A program made the translations under genes and the position numbers. A stretch of 64,000 nucleotides of DNA from RFSX01 sp964495785 (GTDB taxonomy: Bacteria; Bacteroidota; Bacteroidia; Chitinophagales; Saprospiraceae), in the NCBI GenBank assembly GCA_964495785.1, contig CAZBXL010000008.1:1-64000 (forward strand), in the 5' to 3' direction. This document shows positions 26,273 through 34,580 of the stretch, one piece after another. Each line of letters opens with the position of its first letter. Positions within the stretch are counted from its first letter, which is position 1. The notes under the pieces are model-generated. The model did no database searches. It had not been told where the DNA came from and saw nothing but the letters and a program-made list of their open reading frames with translations.

Positions 26273-26782
26273 TAAATTCTCATTTTTATTTCTCAAATAT
26301 TTCTATTCGGGTGGTTCCGATTAGAATATAGTGTAAGGTTGTTTTAAAATTTATCTATGAATATGAAATAATATTGAATCTCTAAGTTTGGTTAAAAAAT
26401 GATTGAGTTTCAAGATTATTTTAAATAATTATTGATAGATAGATATAGGGTTCGTCTTTGACGAGCCCTTTTTTTTTGAGTTAAATTTCTAAACTAAAGG
26501 AACAAGTTTAATTAGAGCACTTGAAAATATGACTATAGTTTATTGGGTGTCAATATGTCTTATAGTAAATAAATAACTGCAGGTACTCCGTATTCCTCCC
26601 TCTTTTATCTCCCTCCAGAGGGAGAAATTTACTTAAGTTGACATGAGAACTTTAGTTATCGAAAAAATGAGGCTTATCAATTTTAAGATAGTTGGTTAAT
26701 ATTATAAAACCTATCCTAAGCATTACGATTTTCTCCGCTGGCAGAGGGTAGGAGGTTTAATGGAATTTATCTCAGCTGATGT
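26273..26782. other. Spacer with a distant terminator and short palindromic fragments
   Basis: These 510 bp contain no convincing gene. A strong terminator lies at 26448-26477, about 175 nt past the preceding stop. TCTCCCT/AGGGAGA (26608-26625) forms a 7-bp hairpin. A related-looking pyrimidine/purine stretch (CTCCGCTGGCAGAGGG) lies near 26732-26748. The latter two look like scraps of interspersed repeat. Confidence 0.5.
26448..26477 (+). terminator. Intrinsic terminator
   Basis: GGGTTCGTC (26448-26456) pairs with GACGAGCCC (26460-26468) with one G-U pair and a 3-nt loop, followed by nine T. It is 175 nt after the small secreted protein's stop, so it ends either a long 3' UTR or a separate small RNA. 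Confidence 0.88.
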
Positions 26783-27655
26783 TTACTCAAAAAGTCCAGA
26801 ACTTAAGTACCTATCCCCTCTGTCACAAATGATACATACAATAATTCCTGAGTCTATTTCATTTGCTATTTGTAATCCTACTGTGGTAGATCCGCCACTA
26901 CTCATACCAGCCATGATGCCTTCTTCTTTTGATAATCGTCTTGTCATAGCTGTGGCTTGATCTACATTAACATGACGTATCTCATCTACTCTGGAGAAAT
27001 CACATATGGTAGGAACCATCTCAGGACTCCATTTTCTGATGCCTGGTATTCTGGATCCTTCTTCTGGTTGTACACCTATGATTTTGATATTAGGATTTTG
27101 TTCTTTTAGATACCGGGATGTACCCATGATTGTACCTGTTGTTCCCATAGAGCTGACAAAATGCGTTATTTTTTGATCTGTATCATTCCATATTTCTGGG
27201 CCTGTCGTATGATAATGTGCATCCGGATTATCTGCATTACCAAATTGATTGAGCATATAGTAGTCTCCACTTGCAGCCATTTCTTCAGCAAGTTTTCTTG
27301 AGTGTTCTATGCCTTTATCTCCGTCAGTCAAGATTAGGGTAGCACCATATGCTCGCATAGATTGCTTTCTTTCTTCAGTAGCAGATTCTGGCATGAGTAA
27401 GGTGATGGGTATCTTTTTTAGTGCTGCAATCATAGCTAATGCGATACCCGTATTCCCACTTGTCGCTTCTATGATTTGTTTTCCATCAGCAAGGTCACCT
27501 CTCTCTATGGCTCTGGTGATCATATATAAGGCAGCTCTATCCTTAACACTGCCACCAGGATTTTGACCTTCTAATTTGCCATACACTTTAACTTTGGGAT
27601 TTTTGTTAAGCGTCTTAAGTTCTACTAAGGGTGTGTTACCTACTAGCTCAATCAT
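26783..27655 (-). CDS. cysM: Cysteine synthase, CysM type
   Basis: PLP-dependent O-acetylserine sulfhydrylase, making cysteine from O-acetylserine and sulfide. The PLP lysine is K38 in PGGSVKDRAA. The substrate loop is EATSGNTGIALA, the phosphate-binding loop SSMGTTGTIMGTS, and the C-terminal PLP-pyridine serine region AGMSSGGS. The motif EEGSRIPGIRKW is characteristic of the CysM rather than the CysK branch. At 290 residues it is full length, ending in the usual DRGDRYLSSGLFE. Its start lies 2 bp after the stop of cysE, so the two enzymes of the pathway are translated together. Confidence 0.93.
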   Translation of the reverse strand: MIELVGNTPLVELKTLNKNPKVKVYGKLEGQNPGGSVKDRAALYMITRAIERGDLADGKQIIEATSGNTGIALAMIAALKKIPITLLMPESATEERKQSMRAYGATLILTDGDKGIEHSRKLAEEMAASGDYYMLNQFGNADNPDAHYHTTGPEIWNDTDQKITHFVSSMGTTGTIMGTSRYLKEQNPNIKIIGVQPEEGSRIPGIRKWSPEMVPTICDFSRVDEIRHVNVDQATAMTRRLSKEEGIMAGMSSGGSTTVGLQIANEIDSGIIVCIICDRGDRYLSSGLFE

Positions 27656-27657
27656 GT

Positions 27658-28467
27658 TTATTTCTTTAGTTTCTTAACTTGATTATTACCTACTACATAG
27701 TGTATAGTAGAGTGGGGTTCTACACTTTTTGTGATCCAAGAATTACCTCCTATAATACTATGCTCTCCGATAATAGTATCTCCTCCTAAGATGGTAGAAT
27801 TGGCATATAGGATTACATATGGCTCTATGGTCGGATGCCTTTTTTTATCGGCGTCTACTTTCTTGACGGATAATGCACCGAGGGTGACACCTTGATATAT
27901 TTTTACATTATGACCGATGACACAAGTCTCTCCTATGACAACACCAGTACCGTGATCTATGCAGAACGAATGATCTATCTGTGCTCCTGGATGTATATCT
28001 ATACCCGTCTTGTGATGAGCATGTTGTGTAATGATCCGAGGGATGACTTTGATACCAAGATTATGTAACGCGTGTGCTATCCTGTACGCGGTTATCGCAT
28101 AGAATCCAGGATAACTTCTTATAACTTCTTCCTTGCTTTTGGCAGCTGGGTCACCTGCATATATCGCATCTATGTCCATCTGTAGTGCAGATTCTATTTT
28201 TTCTAATGATTCTATAAAGCGATTAGTTGCAGACTCAGAAAATGAGGTGTATAATTCTGGATGGTCATTTAGAATTTCTTCTAACCTCGTCGTCATGCTG
28301 TCTACTCTCTGATCTATTTGCTTGAGTGTAGAAAATCTCACTCCAGAATAGTCTGGAAATAAAAGAGATAAAACATCTTCAAATAGTTCTATGACCGATT
28401 CATTAGAAGGACATTTATTACAGTGTAAATGTTTTTGAAGTAATAAACTTTTGAATTTGTCCGTCAT
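27658..28467 (-). CDS. cysE: Serine O-acetyltransferase
   Basis: Transfers acetyl from acetyl-CoA to serine, the step before CysM. The N-terminal ~130 residues are helical; the C-terminal half is a left-handed beta-helix of hexapeptide repeats (IDIHPGAQIDHSFCIDHGTG, VVIGETCVIGHNVKIYQGVTLG, TIIGEHSIIGGNS). The catalytic histidines lie in the DHGTGVVIGE and AHHKTGIDIHP regions. The sequence follows the EpsC-like form usual in this phylum. An unusual HCNKCP near the N-terminus contains two cysteines whose role is unclear. It is the first gene of the cysE-cysM operon; no clear promoter box was found in the 170 bp upstream. Confidence 0.93.
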   Translation of the reverse strand: MTDKFKSLLLQKHLHCNKCPSNESVIELFEDVLSLLFPDYSGVRFSTLKQIDQRVDSMTTRLEEILNDHPELYTSFSESATNRFIESLEKIESALQMDIDAIYAGDPAAKSKEEVIRSYPGFYAITAYRIAHALHNLGIKVIPRIITQHAHHKTGIDIHPGAQIDHSFCIDHGTGVVIGETCVIGHNVKIYQGVTLGALSVKKVDADKKRHPTIEPYVILYANSTILGGDTIIGEHSIIGGNSWITKSVEPHSTIHYVVGNNQVKKLKK

Positions 28468-28640
28468 CTTGTAATTTATTAGACCTATCTATCCTATAAA
28501 ATTAAATAATAAATTGTATCAATTCTGATATGAAGATACGTAACGGTAAGCTGAAGTGTAAGTTTTTAATAATGATCAATTGGTCATTAACAGTTGATCA
28601 GTGGTAAATGTGTCTGTATGTTAAATAAGAATAAAGATTC

Positions 28641-28988
28641 TTAAAATGAAAGTTCTACAACAGCTTTTTCAACGTCTCCTTTTAGAGGTGGATTGAATTT
28701 AGATAGCTTGACACGTGCACCTGTAACGTTATCGAGTTCTTTGATTCTTACTATGATGCAGTAAGCTACTGTCTCGATAAGTTTTTTGGTGTCATTCATT
28801 TCCTCTTTAACGATCTCATAGATGTCTTCGTAATTAACAGTGTCATAGATGTTGTCTTCTATGGAGTCAAAACTTTTGAGTTCTACATGGACATCACACG
28901 AGAAGTCATTTCCTATTTTTCTCTCTTCGTCATAGAATCCATGATGTGCTCTGAATTTCAATCCTTCTATGGATACGATAGTTTTCAT
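28641..28988 (-). CDS. folB: Dihydroneopterin aldolase
   Basis: A folate-pathway enzyme of 115 residues forming the T-fold; it splits 7,8-dihydroneopterin to 6-hydroxymethyl-dihydropterin and glycolaldehyde. Family marks are GLKFRAHHGFYDEERKIGNDF (with the active-site Tyr/Glu region), DTVNYEDIYEIV, and KLIETVAYCIIVRI with the conserved glutamate of the LIE motif. The final lysine of the family is in the KFNPP segment (usually KP). The gene stands alone between cysE and the OmpA lipoprotein gene, with a minus-strand terminator (29026-29070) insulating it from the latter. Confidence 0.9.
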   Translation of the reverse strand: MKTIVSIEGLKFRAHHGFYDEERKIGNDFSCDVHVELKSFDSIEDNIYDTVNYEDIYEIVKEEMNDTKKLIETVAYCIIVRIKELDNVTGARVKLSKFNPPLKGDVEKAVVELSF

Positions 28989-29025
28989 TTTGCTTTGTTT
29001 TATTTAGAAAGCGAATTTAGATAAA

Positions 29026-29070
29026 TAAAAAGAAAACCACCGTCTCGGTAGTGCAATCCGAGACAGTGGT
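29026..29070 (-). terminator. Minus-strand terminator of the OmpA lipoprotein gene
   Basis: ACCACCGTCTCGG (29036-29048) pairs with CCGAGACAGTGGT (29058-29070) with a single mismatch. On the minus strand it is followed by a U-rich tail (29026-29035). It lies about 60 nt past the OmpA gene's stop. Confidence 0.82.
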
Positions 29071-29128
29071 CATAAGCAGCATGAATATCTTAGCTGTTCC
29101 GATTACATGTCTAAACAATTTATATTTT

Positions 29129-29908
29129 TCACCCAATTAACTTTGGTGATTCTAACAACTTATAAAACTGATCTAATCTTGGAGTCAGTATGATTTCAGT
29201 TCTGCGATTTTGACTTCTTCCATTTCTTGTTGAATTTTCAGTTTTAGGAATGTATTGGGCTCTGCCTGAGGCTCTCATTTTAACTGGATCTACATTAAAG
29301 TTTTCTTGGAGTAGTCTCACAACAGAAGTAGCTCTATTGACACTTAGATCCCAATTGTCTTGATAATTATTATTGGCGATAGGTATATCATCCGTATGTC
29401 CCTCCACTGTGATATCTATGTCATCGTTATCGTTTATTATTTTAGCTACTTTCTTGAGGACATTGAAGGCGCTTTGACTTATCGTAGAACTTGCTGTACC
29501 GAATAACATTTTATCAGATAGTGATACCATGACAGCACTACCTTTAACAGTGACTTCCACATCCTTATCATTGATGTCTATGAGCGAACTTTTAAGATTC
29601 TGTGCCAGCATGTTATTGATAGAATCTTTACGCTCTATTTCATTGGATAGCTTATTGATATAGTCAAACTGAGTGTTGAGCGAACTTATAGACCCTCTGA
29701 TACTTTCAGCATCTGCTTTATTTATAATAGACATATCAGCCATTCTATCTAATAGACTACTATTTGTCTCCTGTAAGTGCTCAAGTTGTCCCTCTAATTG
29801 TAGCACCTGTTCTTGCTTTTCTGACAGCTGTTTTTCTAATAATTTTTTCTGCGGAGAATTACATGCTAAAAACGAAAAACAAAATGATATGATAATGTAT
29901 TTATACAT
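29129..29908 (-). CDS. OmpA-family lipoprotein with coiled coil
   Basis: The signal MYKYIIISFCFSFLAC ends at a lipobox cysteine (residue 16). Residues about 18-60 form a coiled coil rich in Glu, Gln and Leu, and further helices run to about residue 110. The C-terminal OmpA/MotB domain (about 125-245) has the peptidoglycan-binding marks ITVEGHTDD, NWDLSVNRATSVVRLL and MRASGRAQY, with the Asp and Arg that hold diaminopimelate (NGRSQNRRTEI). The protein likely tethers the outer membrane to peptidoglycan. A short C-terminal tail (DQFYKLLESPKLIG) follows the domain. No partner genes adjoin it. Confidence 0.88.
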   Translation of the reverse strand: MYKYIIISFCFSFLACNSPQKKLLEKQLSEKQEQVLQLEGQLEHLQETNSSLLDRMADMSIINKADAESIRGSISSLNTQFDYINKLSNEIERKDSINNMLAQNLKSSLIDINDKDVEVTVKGSAVMVSLSDKMLFGTASSTISQSAFNVLKKVAKIINDNDDIDITVEGHTDDIPIANNNYQDNWDLSVNRATSVVRLLQENFNVDPVKMRASGRAQYIPKTENSTRNGRSQNRRTEIILTPRLDQFYKLLESPKLIG

Positions 29909-30055
29909 AATGATTATTTACTTATAAAACTATCTATACCCTTATAATTATTATAGGGGGTTATTCCTATATTCAGATAGGGGTATACCATGTATAACTG
30001 AAGTTTTTAAGGTCTAAATCATGTAATATGTCTCACGAAAAGATGAATATTATCA

Positions 30056-30063
30056 TACCTTTG
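30056..30063 (+). promoter_or_regulatory. -7 box of the acyl-CoA dehydrogenase gene
   Basis: TACCTTTG matches TAnnTTTG and ends 20 nt before the ATG at 30084. No clear TTG lies 17-23 nt upstream. Confidence 0.45.
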
Positions 30064-30083
30064 GATTCATAAAGAGAATAACA

Positions 30084-31289
30084 ATGCAACAAAATGGCGT
30101 AGCATCCCCTTCCAAGGTGGATAAGTTTCAATATCATGACTATTATAATGTAGATGATCTATTATCTGAAGATCACTTACTGGCGAGAGCATCAGTTAGA
30201 GAATGGGTTAAGAAGGAGGTGACGCCTATAATAGAAGATTATTCAGAAAAAGCGGAATGCCCGACACACTTATTTAAGGGTCTTGCAGAGATAGGTGCTT
30301 TCGGACCGAGTCTCCCTATGGAGTACGGTGGAGGAGGCATGGATGAGATTGCCTATGGTATTATTATGCAAGAACTTGAAAGAGGAGATTCAGGTATCAG
30401 AAGTATGGCATCGGTACAGGGTTCTCTTGTTATGTACCCTATATATAGATTTGGAAATGAGGAGCAGAAACAAAAGTACCTTCCTAAGTTAGGCTCAGGA
30501 GAGTACATTGGTTGTTTTGGATTGACAGAACCAGATCACGGATCTAATCCAAGCGGCATGCTGACATCATATGTAGATGATGGTGATCATATTATATTAA
30601 ATGGATCTAAGATGTGGATCACTAATAGTCCTCTGGCAGATATTGCAGTTGTATGGGCCAAAGATCCAGAGGGGGTAATTAAGGGAGTGATTGTAGAAAA
30701 GGATATGCCTGGATTCTCAGCTCCAGAAATACATGGGAAGTGGTCACTAAGAGCAAGCATCACAGGTGAGTTAGTCTTCCATGACGTAAGAGTACCCAAA
30801 GCCAATATACTACCTAATGTATCTGGACTTAAAGGACCATTGTCTTGTCTCTCAAAAGCAAGATATGGTATCGCATGGGGAGCTATAGGTGCAGCATTAG
30901 ACTGCTATGATTCTGCCTTACGTTATAGCCAAGAAAGAATTCAGTTTGATAAACCTATAGGGCAGTTTCAATTAACTCAAAAGAAATTAGCTGAGATGAT
31001 CACAGAGATTACCAAAGCTCAATTACTGGCTTGGAGACTTGGCACCTTAGCTAATGATGGTAAAGCATCTCCAGCTCAGATATCGATGGCTAAGCGTAAT
31101 AATGTGCACATGGCATTAGAAGTCGCTCGAGAAGCGAGACAAATTCACGGTGGCATGGGGATCACAAGTGAATATCCTTGTATGCGTCACATGATGAATC
31201 TGGAGACAGTATTGACTTACGAGGGTACGCATGACGTACACTTACTCATAACGGGTATGGACGTAACAGGATTAAATGCGTTTAAGTAA
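30084..31289 (+). CDS. Glutaryl-CoA dehydrogenase-like acyl-CoA dehydrogenase
   Basis: An FAD enzyme of 401 residues. The FAD/substrate motifs GCFGLTEPDHGSNPSGM and NGSKMWITNSPLADIAVVWA lie near residues 155-200. The C-terminal helical domain has CLSKARYGIAWGAIGAALDCYDSA and QFDKPIGQFQLTQKKLAEMITEI. The catalytic base is E380 in LTYEGTHDVH, and RQIHGGMGITSEYP precedes it. These stretches follow glutaryl-CoA dehydrogenase more closely than other members, including the RYGIAWG and YEGTHD patterns, so oxidative decarboxylation of glutaryl-CoA (lysine/tryptophan breakdown) is the best guess. No other genes of that pathway lie nearby. Closest alternative: a short-chain acyl-CoA dehydrogenase. Confidence 0.88.
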   Translation: MQQNGVASPSKVDKFQYHDYYNVDDLLSEDHLLARASVREWVKKEVTPIIEDYSEKAECPTHLFKGLAEIGAFGPSLPMEYGGGGMDEIAYGIIMQELERGDSGIRSMASVQGSLVMYPIYRFGNEEQKQKYLPKLGSGEYIGCFGLTEPDHGSNPSGMLTSYVDDGDHIILNGSKMWITNSPLADIAVVWAKDPEGVIKGVIVEKDMPGFSAPEIHGKWSLRASITGELVFHDVRVPKANILPNVSGLKGPLSCLSKARYGIAWGAIGAALDCYDSALRYSQERIQFDKPIGQFQLTQKKLAEMITEITKAQLLAWRLGTLANDGKASPAQISMAKRNNVHMALEVAREARQIHGGMGITSEYPCMRHMMNLETVLTYEGTHDVHLLITGMDVTGLNAFK

Positions 31290-31431
31290 ATCGTTTTCTG
31301 CTAAAATGTTACAGTTGACTTAATTTATACTATAACAAAGTTATTTTTTATTTAAGGCGTAATTTTTACCGTTCTGATTATTACCTATATAACTATCTTA
31401 TAGTATTGATCACCTATAAAAAATTATTCCT

Positions 31432-33927
31432 ATGCAGAACTTTACGAAACTCCTTCATTTAGCTTTCTTCGTTTTATTCTTATTCTCATTTTCGTTAGCA
31501 CAGGATAACCCAGATATAGATCTAATTCAAAAAAACTTAGAGTCATATGCTAATATCCATAGTCCTAATAAGGTGTACGTACACACTGATAGGGCTATAT
31601 ATGCCTTAGAGGATACTATCTGGTTTAAAGCCTACATAATAGATGCAACTTATCATGAACCGACAGCATCAAGTAAGGTCATCTACGTAGATGTCGTAGA
31701 TAGCAATGGGAATAAAGTTGTAGGTAAAAAATTGTATGCAGAAAAAATAGGTACAGCTTCTGATTTTTTTATTGAGAGAGAATGGCTACCAGGTCGGTAT
31801 AAGTTGCGAGCATATACAAAGCATATGTTGAATCAGGATCAAAAATATATCTACCATAAAGACATAGAAATCGTAGATGTTAAAGAGGCTTACGACGAAC
31901 TTTTTGAATATGTAGAACCGACAGTCTCTACGACATCATCAAAGGATTTATTGGATATCAGTTTTTTCCCGGAGAGCGGAGACCTCGTCGCTGATCTTGA
32001 CACACGTGTTGCTATTAAGATCAATGGTTACTCACCATTATTAGGAGACATCTCAGGTACAATAGAGGACAAGTCAGGCAATCTTATTTCTTCGTTTAAG
32101 ATATATGAAAAAGGATATGGCTTAGCTTCATTTATACCTGAAAAAGGAAAAAAATACTTTGCCAAAATTGATGATGATTCTCAATTATATCCACTACCTG
32201 AGGTTAAATCTACTGGCTACAGAATTACAACCTTTAATAAGTCAGATCATGTGAGCTTTATGATAGCAAGTAATATTAAATCTGGACTAGCAGGTGGAGA
32301 TATATTAATACACAGTCGAGGACAATTAGTATTTCATAAGAAATTGGAAGATACTGTAGATGAGTCATATGGCTTGAAGCTTGAAACCAAAGATATGCCC
32401 ACAGGTGTGACGCATATTACTTTTTTTAATAAAGATGGAATACCACGATCTGAAAGATTATTTTTTATTAATAATGATATTTCAGAACCTATAATCACAT
32501 CAGATAAGGCCAGTTATAGTAAGAGAGAAAAAGTAACGCTTGACTTATCTATATTGAGTGATATACCTAAGTCATTTGACTGTTCCGTAGCCGTATTTGA
32601 TAAATCTAATTTAGAAGGCGGTCAACCTTCTGATAATATCAAAACCTGGATGTTATTGAATTCTGATCTAAGAGGCGAAATAGATGACCCTGCTTTTTAT
32701 TTTGAAGATGATAATGAGACGAGAGCATATTTGTTAGACCTTGTAATGATGACTCATGGATGGAGAAGATTTGCATGGGAGGACATGAGTCAGGAGAATA
32801 TTCTACAGAACTTAGAGTACGAACGAGAACTTGGGATTTATATAAAGGGTAATACAACCAAACTAGTAAAAAGTAAGTCACCAGTTAAAAGCAAAGTCAA
32901 GATTAATTTTCTCAACGATTATTTAAATCAACAAGAAGTCATTTCAGATGATGAAGGTCAATTTGCTTTTGGACCTTTTGTTCTGAGAGATTCCTTGTCT
33001 GCACTTATCCAAGCGGTGAGGTATAATCAGGATAACGAACAAAGCTTCTCTGATGGTAAGAGAAATTTGAATATCAACTTAGAGGAACCACAATACCTAT
33101 TGCTTGATAAGCCGATATTTAAAGAAAGTGGAGATTTTGATTATACAGCATACAAGTCGTATATAAATGCAAATAGGACATCACAAGCATTAAAAGATCA
33201 ATATCATAGTATGGAAGTGACACTTTCTGAGATTACTCTCAATGCCAAAAGAAGAGACAAAGAGAAAGAAATCAGAAAGATTGTATCAGATAGGAGTATC
33301 TATACTCTTCCAACTAACAGGATCACATTCGAAGATGACGAAACGACAAGATATATATCTGTTGTAGATATGTTGCGAGATATTCCTGGTGTGGTGGTCA
33401 TAGGTTCTTTCCCTAATCAATCAATCGTAGTAAGAGGAATTTCATCTATTAATTTGACAAATGAAGCTTTTTTATTATTAAATGGATTTCCAATCGATAT
33501 GAATTTTGTAAATCAGCTTAGTCCAAATGATATTTTATTTATAGATGTACTCAAAGGGGCTGATGCTACAATTTTTGGATCACGAGGTGCTAATGGGGTA
33601 GTGGCTTTCTATACGGGAAGAACAATAGGCAGCTATTCTCTGAGAGAAAAATCAGGTATTGTTGATATTGTTGTCAATGGATTCGATAAGTATCGCGAAT
33701 TTTACTCTCCTGATCATTCTATAAATGTATCTGCAGTATATGAACCTGATGTTAGAACAACTTTATTATGGGATCCTTTTGTACTTTTGAGGAAAGGAGA
33801 GGAGCACTCTATCACATTCTATACAGGAGATAATACTGGTAATTACGTAGCTGTTATAGAAGGGGTAAGCGGAGATGGAGAACCTATCTATGGTACTTAT
33901 GAATTTGGTGTACAAATAACAAATTAA
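31432..33927 (+). CDS. MG2/TonB-plug domain protein without a beta-barrel
   Basis: A signal peptide (about 1-23) is followed by macroglobulin-like MG2 sandwich domains (residues about 40-150: KVYVHTDRAIYALEDTIWFKAYI, DFFIEREWLPGRYKLRAYTK). More beta domains run to about residue 580, with a carboxypeptidase-regulatory-like stretch near 475-560. A TonB-receptor plug domain follows (about 640-750: VDMLRDIPGVVV, IVVRGISS, IDVLKGADATIFGSRGANGVVAF). Only ~80 residues remain after it, so there is no 22-strand barrel. This architecture recurs in Bacteroidota, function unknown. It may be an outer-membrane or periplasmic scaffold. It is followed 3 bp later by a DUF2490 gene. Confidence 0.85.
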   Translation: MQNFTKLLHLAFFVLFLFSFSLAQDNPDIDLIQKNLESYANIHSPNKVYVHTDRAIYALEDTIWFKAYIIDATYHEPTASSKVIYVDVVDSNGNKVVGKKLYAEKIGTASDFFIEREWLPGRYKLRAYTKHMLNQDQKYIYHKDIEIVDVKEAYDELFEYVEPTVSTTSSKDLLDISFFPESGDLVADLDTRVAIKINGYSPLLGDISGTIEDKSGNLISSFKIYEKGYGLASFIPEKGKKYFAKIDDDSQLYPLPEVKSTGYRITTFNKSDHVSFMIASNIKSGLAGGDILIHSRGQLVFHKKLEDTVDESYGLKLETKDMPTGVTHITFFNKDGIPRSERLFFINNDISEPIITSDKASYSKREKVTLDLSILSDIPKSFDCSVAVFDKSNLEGGQPSDNIKTWMLLNSDLRGEIDDPAFYFEDDNETRAYLLDLVMMTHGWRRFAWEDMSQENILQNLEYERELGIYIKGNTTKLVKSKSPVKSKVKINFLNDYLNQQEVISDDEGQFAFGPFVLRDSLSALIQAVRYNQDNEQSFSDGKRNLNINLEEPQYLLLDKPIFKESGDFDYTAYKSYINANRTSQALKDQYHSMEVTLSEITLNAKRRDKEKEIRKIVSDRSIYTLPTNRITFEDDETTRYISVVDMLRDIPGVVVIGSFPNQSIVVRGISSINLTNEAFLLLNGFPIDMNFVNQLSPNDILFIDVLKGADATIFGSRGANGVVAFYTGRTIGSYSLREKSGIVDIVVNGFDKYREFYSPDHSINVSAVYEPDVRTTLLWDPFVLLRKGEEHSITFYTGDNTGNYVAVIEGVSGDGEPIYGTYEFGVQITN

Positions 33928-33930
33928 ATT

Positions 33931-34560
33931 TTGATTCGGAATACTTGTTTTGTTTTTGTTTTAAGTTTATATCTCGTATTCCTTAATGGGCAGACAGATC
34001 TCGGGTCATGGAGTTCTGTAAGTGTTGCTAAGAGTATTAATAAGAGCACTTTAATTCTTAAGCCTATAGCAAGATTTAATAATGATTTAGCCAGTTATAA
34101 TAATGCATCTATTGACTTCATAGTGAGGCATAAAATTAACCCAAATTGGCAAGTCGCATTCTTAGAAAGATACTGGTGGCTTGATGATGGCGTAAATAGA
34201 AACTTTTGGTTTCTTGACTTAGGCTATCGATTCAAGCCATCAGAAAAAATAGTGCTCAGCCAGTATATACGATGGCATATTGCTCAAGATATAGAAATAT
34301 CAGATCCTAATTTCTTGAGATGGCATCCGAGTATTGAATTAAATACAGCATCAAAATTTAAGCCGTATGCAGGTATCGAGTTCTTCTTTAGAGTAGACGG
34401 TATAAATGAATTCCAACGAACTCGTGCTAAGATGGGAGGAACTTACGTTGCTTCTAATAAGGTCCAATTAATGCTCAGGCTATGGAGAGAAGTTTTTTTC
34501 AATGTAGATAATCCCAGAACGGATTATATTATTGAATTTAATGTAGGTTACAAGATATAG
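33931..34560 (+). CDS. DUF2490-family outer-membrane beta-barrel-like protein
   Basis: This 209-residue protein starts with a short signal (MIRNTCFVFVLSLYLVFLNG) and then shows alternating amphipathic strands rich in Trp, Tyr, Arg and Phe (WQVAFLERYWWLDD, FWFLDLGYRF, LSQYIRWHIAQ, LRLWREVFF). Such strands are typical of a small barrel of the DUF2490 family. The TTG start lies 3 nt after the stop of the MG2/plug gene and no ATG is available, so translation is probably coupled. The C-terminus ends in an aromatic-free YKI rather than the usual phenylalanine. The pairing with a barrel-less plug protein suggests they may act together; that is inference. Confidence 0.75.
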   Translation: MIRNTCFVFVLSLYLVFLNGQTDLGSWSSVSVAKSINKSTLILKPIARFNNDLASYNNASIDFIVRHKINPNWQVAFLERYWWLDDGVNRNFWFLDLGYRFKPSEKIVLSQYIRWHIAQDIEISDPNFLRWHPSIELNTASKFKPYAGIEFFFRVDGINEFQRTRAKMGGTYVASNKVQLMLRLWREVFFNVDNPRTDYIIEFNVGYKI

Positions 34561-34580
34561 CAGCTTAATATCTTAAGCTG
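34561..34580. terminator. Short inverted repeat between convergent genes
   Basis: CAGCTTAA (34561-34568) pairs with TTAAGCTG (34573-34580). It overlaps the stop of the minus-strand helicase gene and lacks a T-run, so it is at best a weak terminator. Confidence 0.3.
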
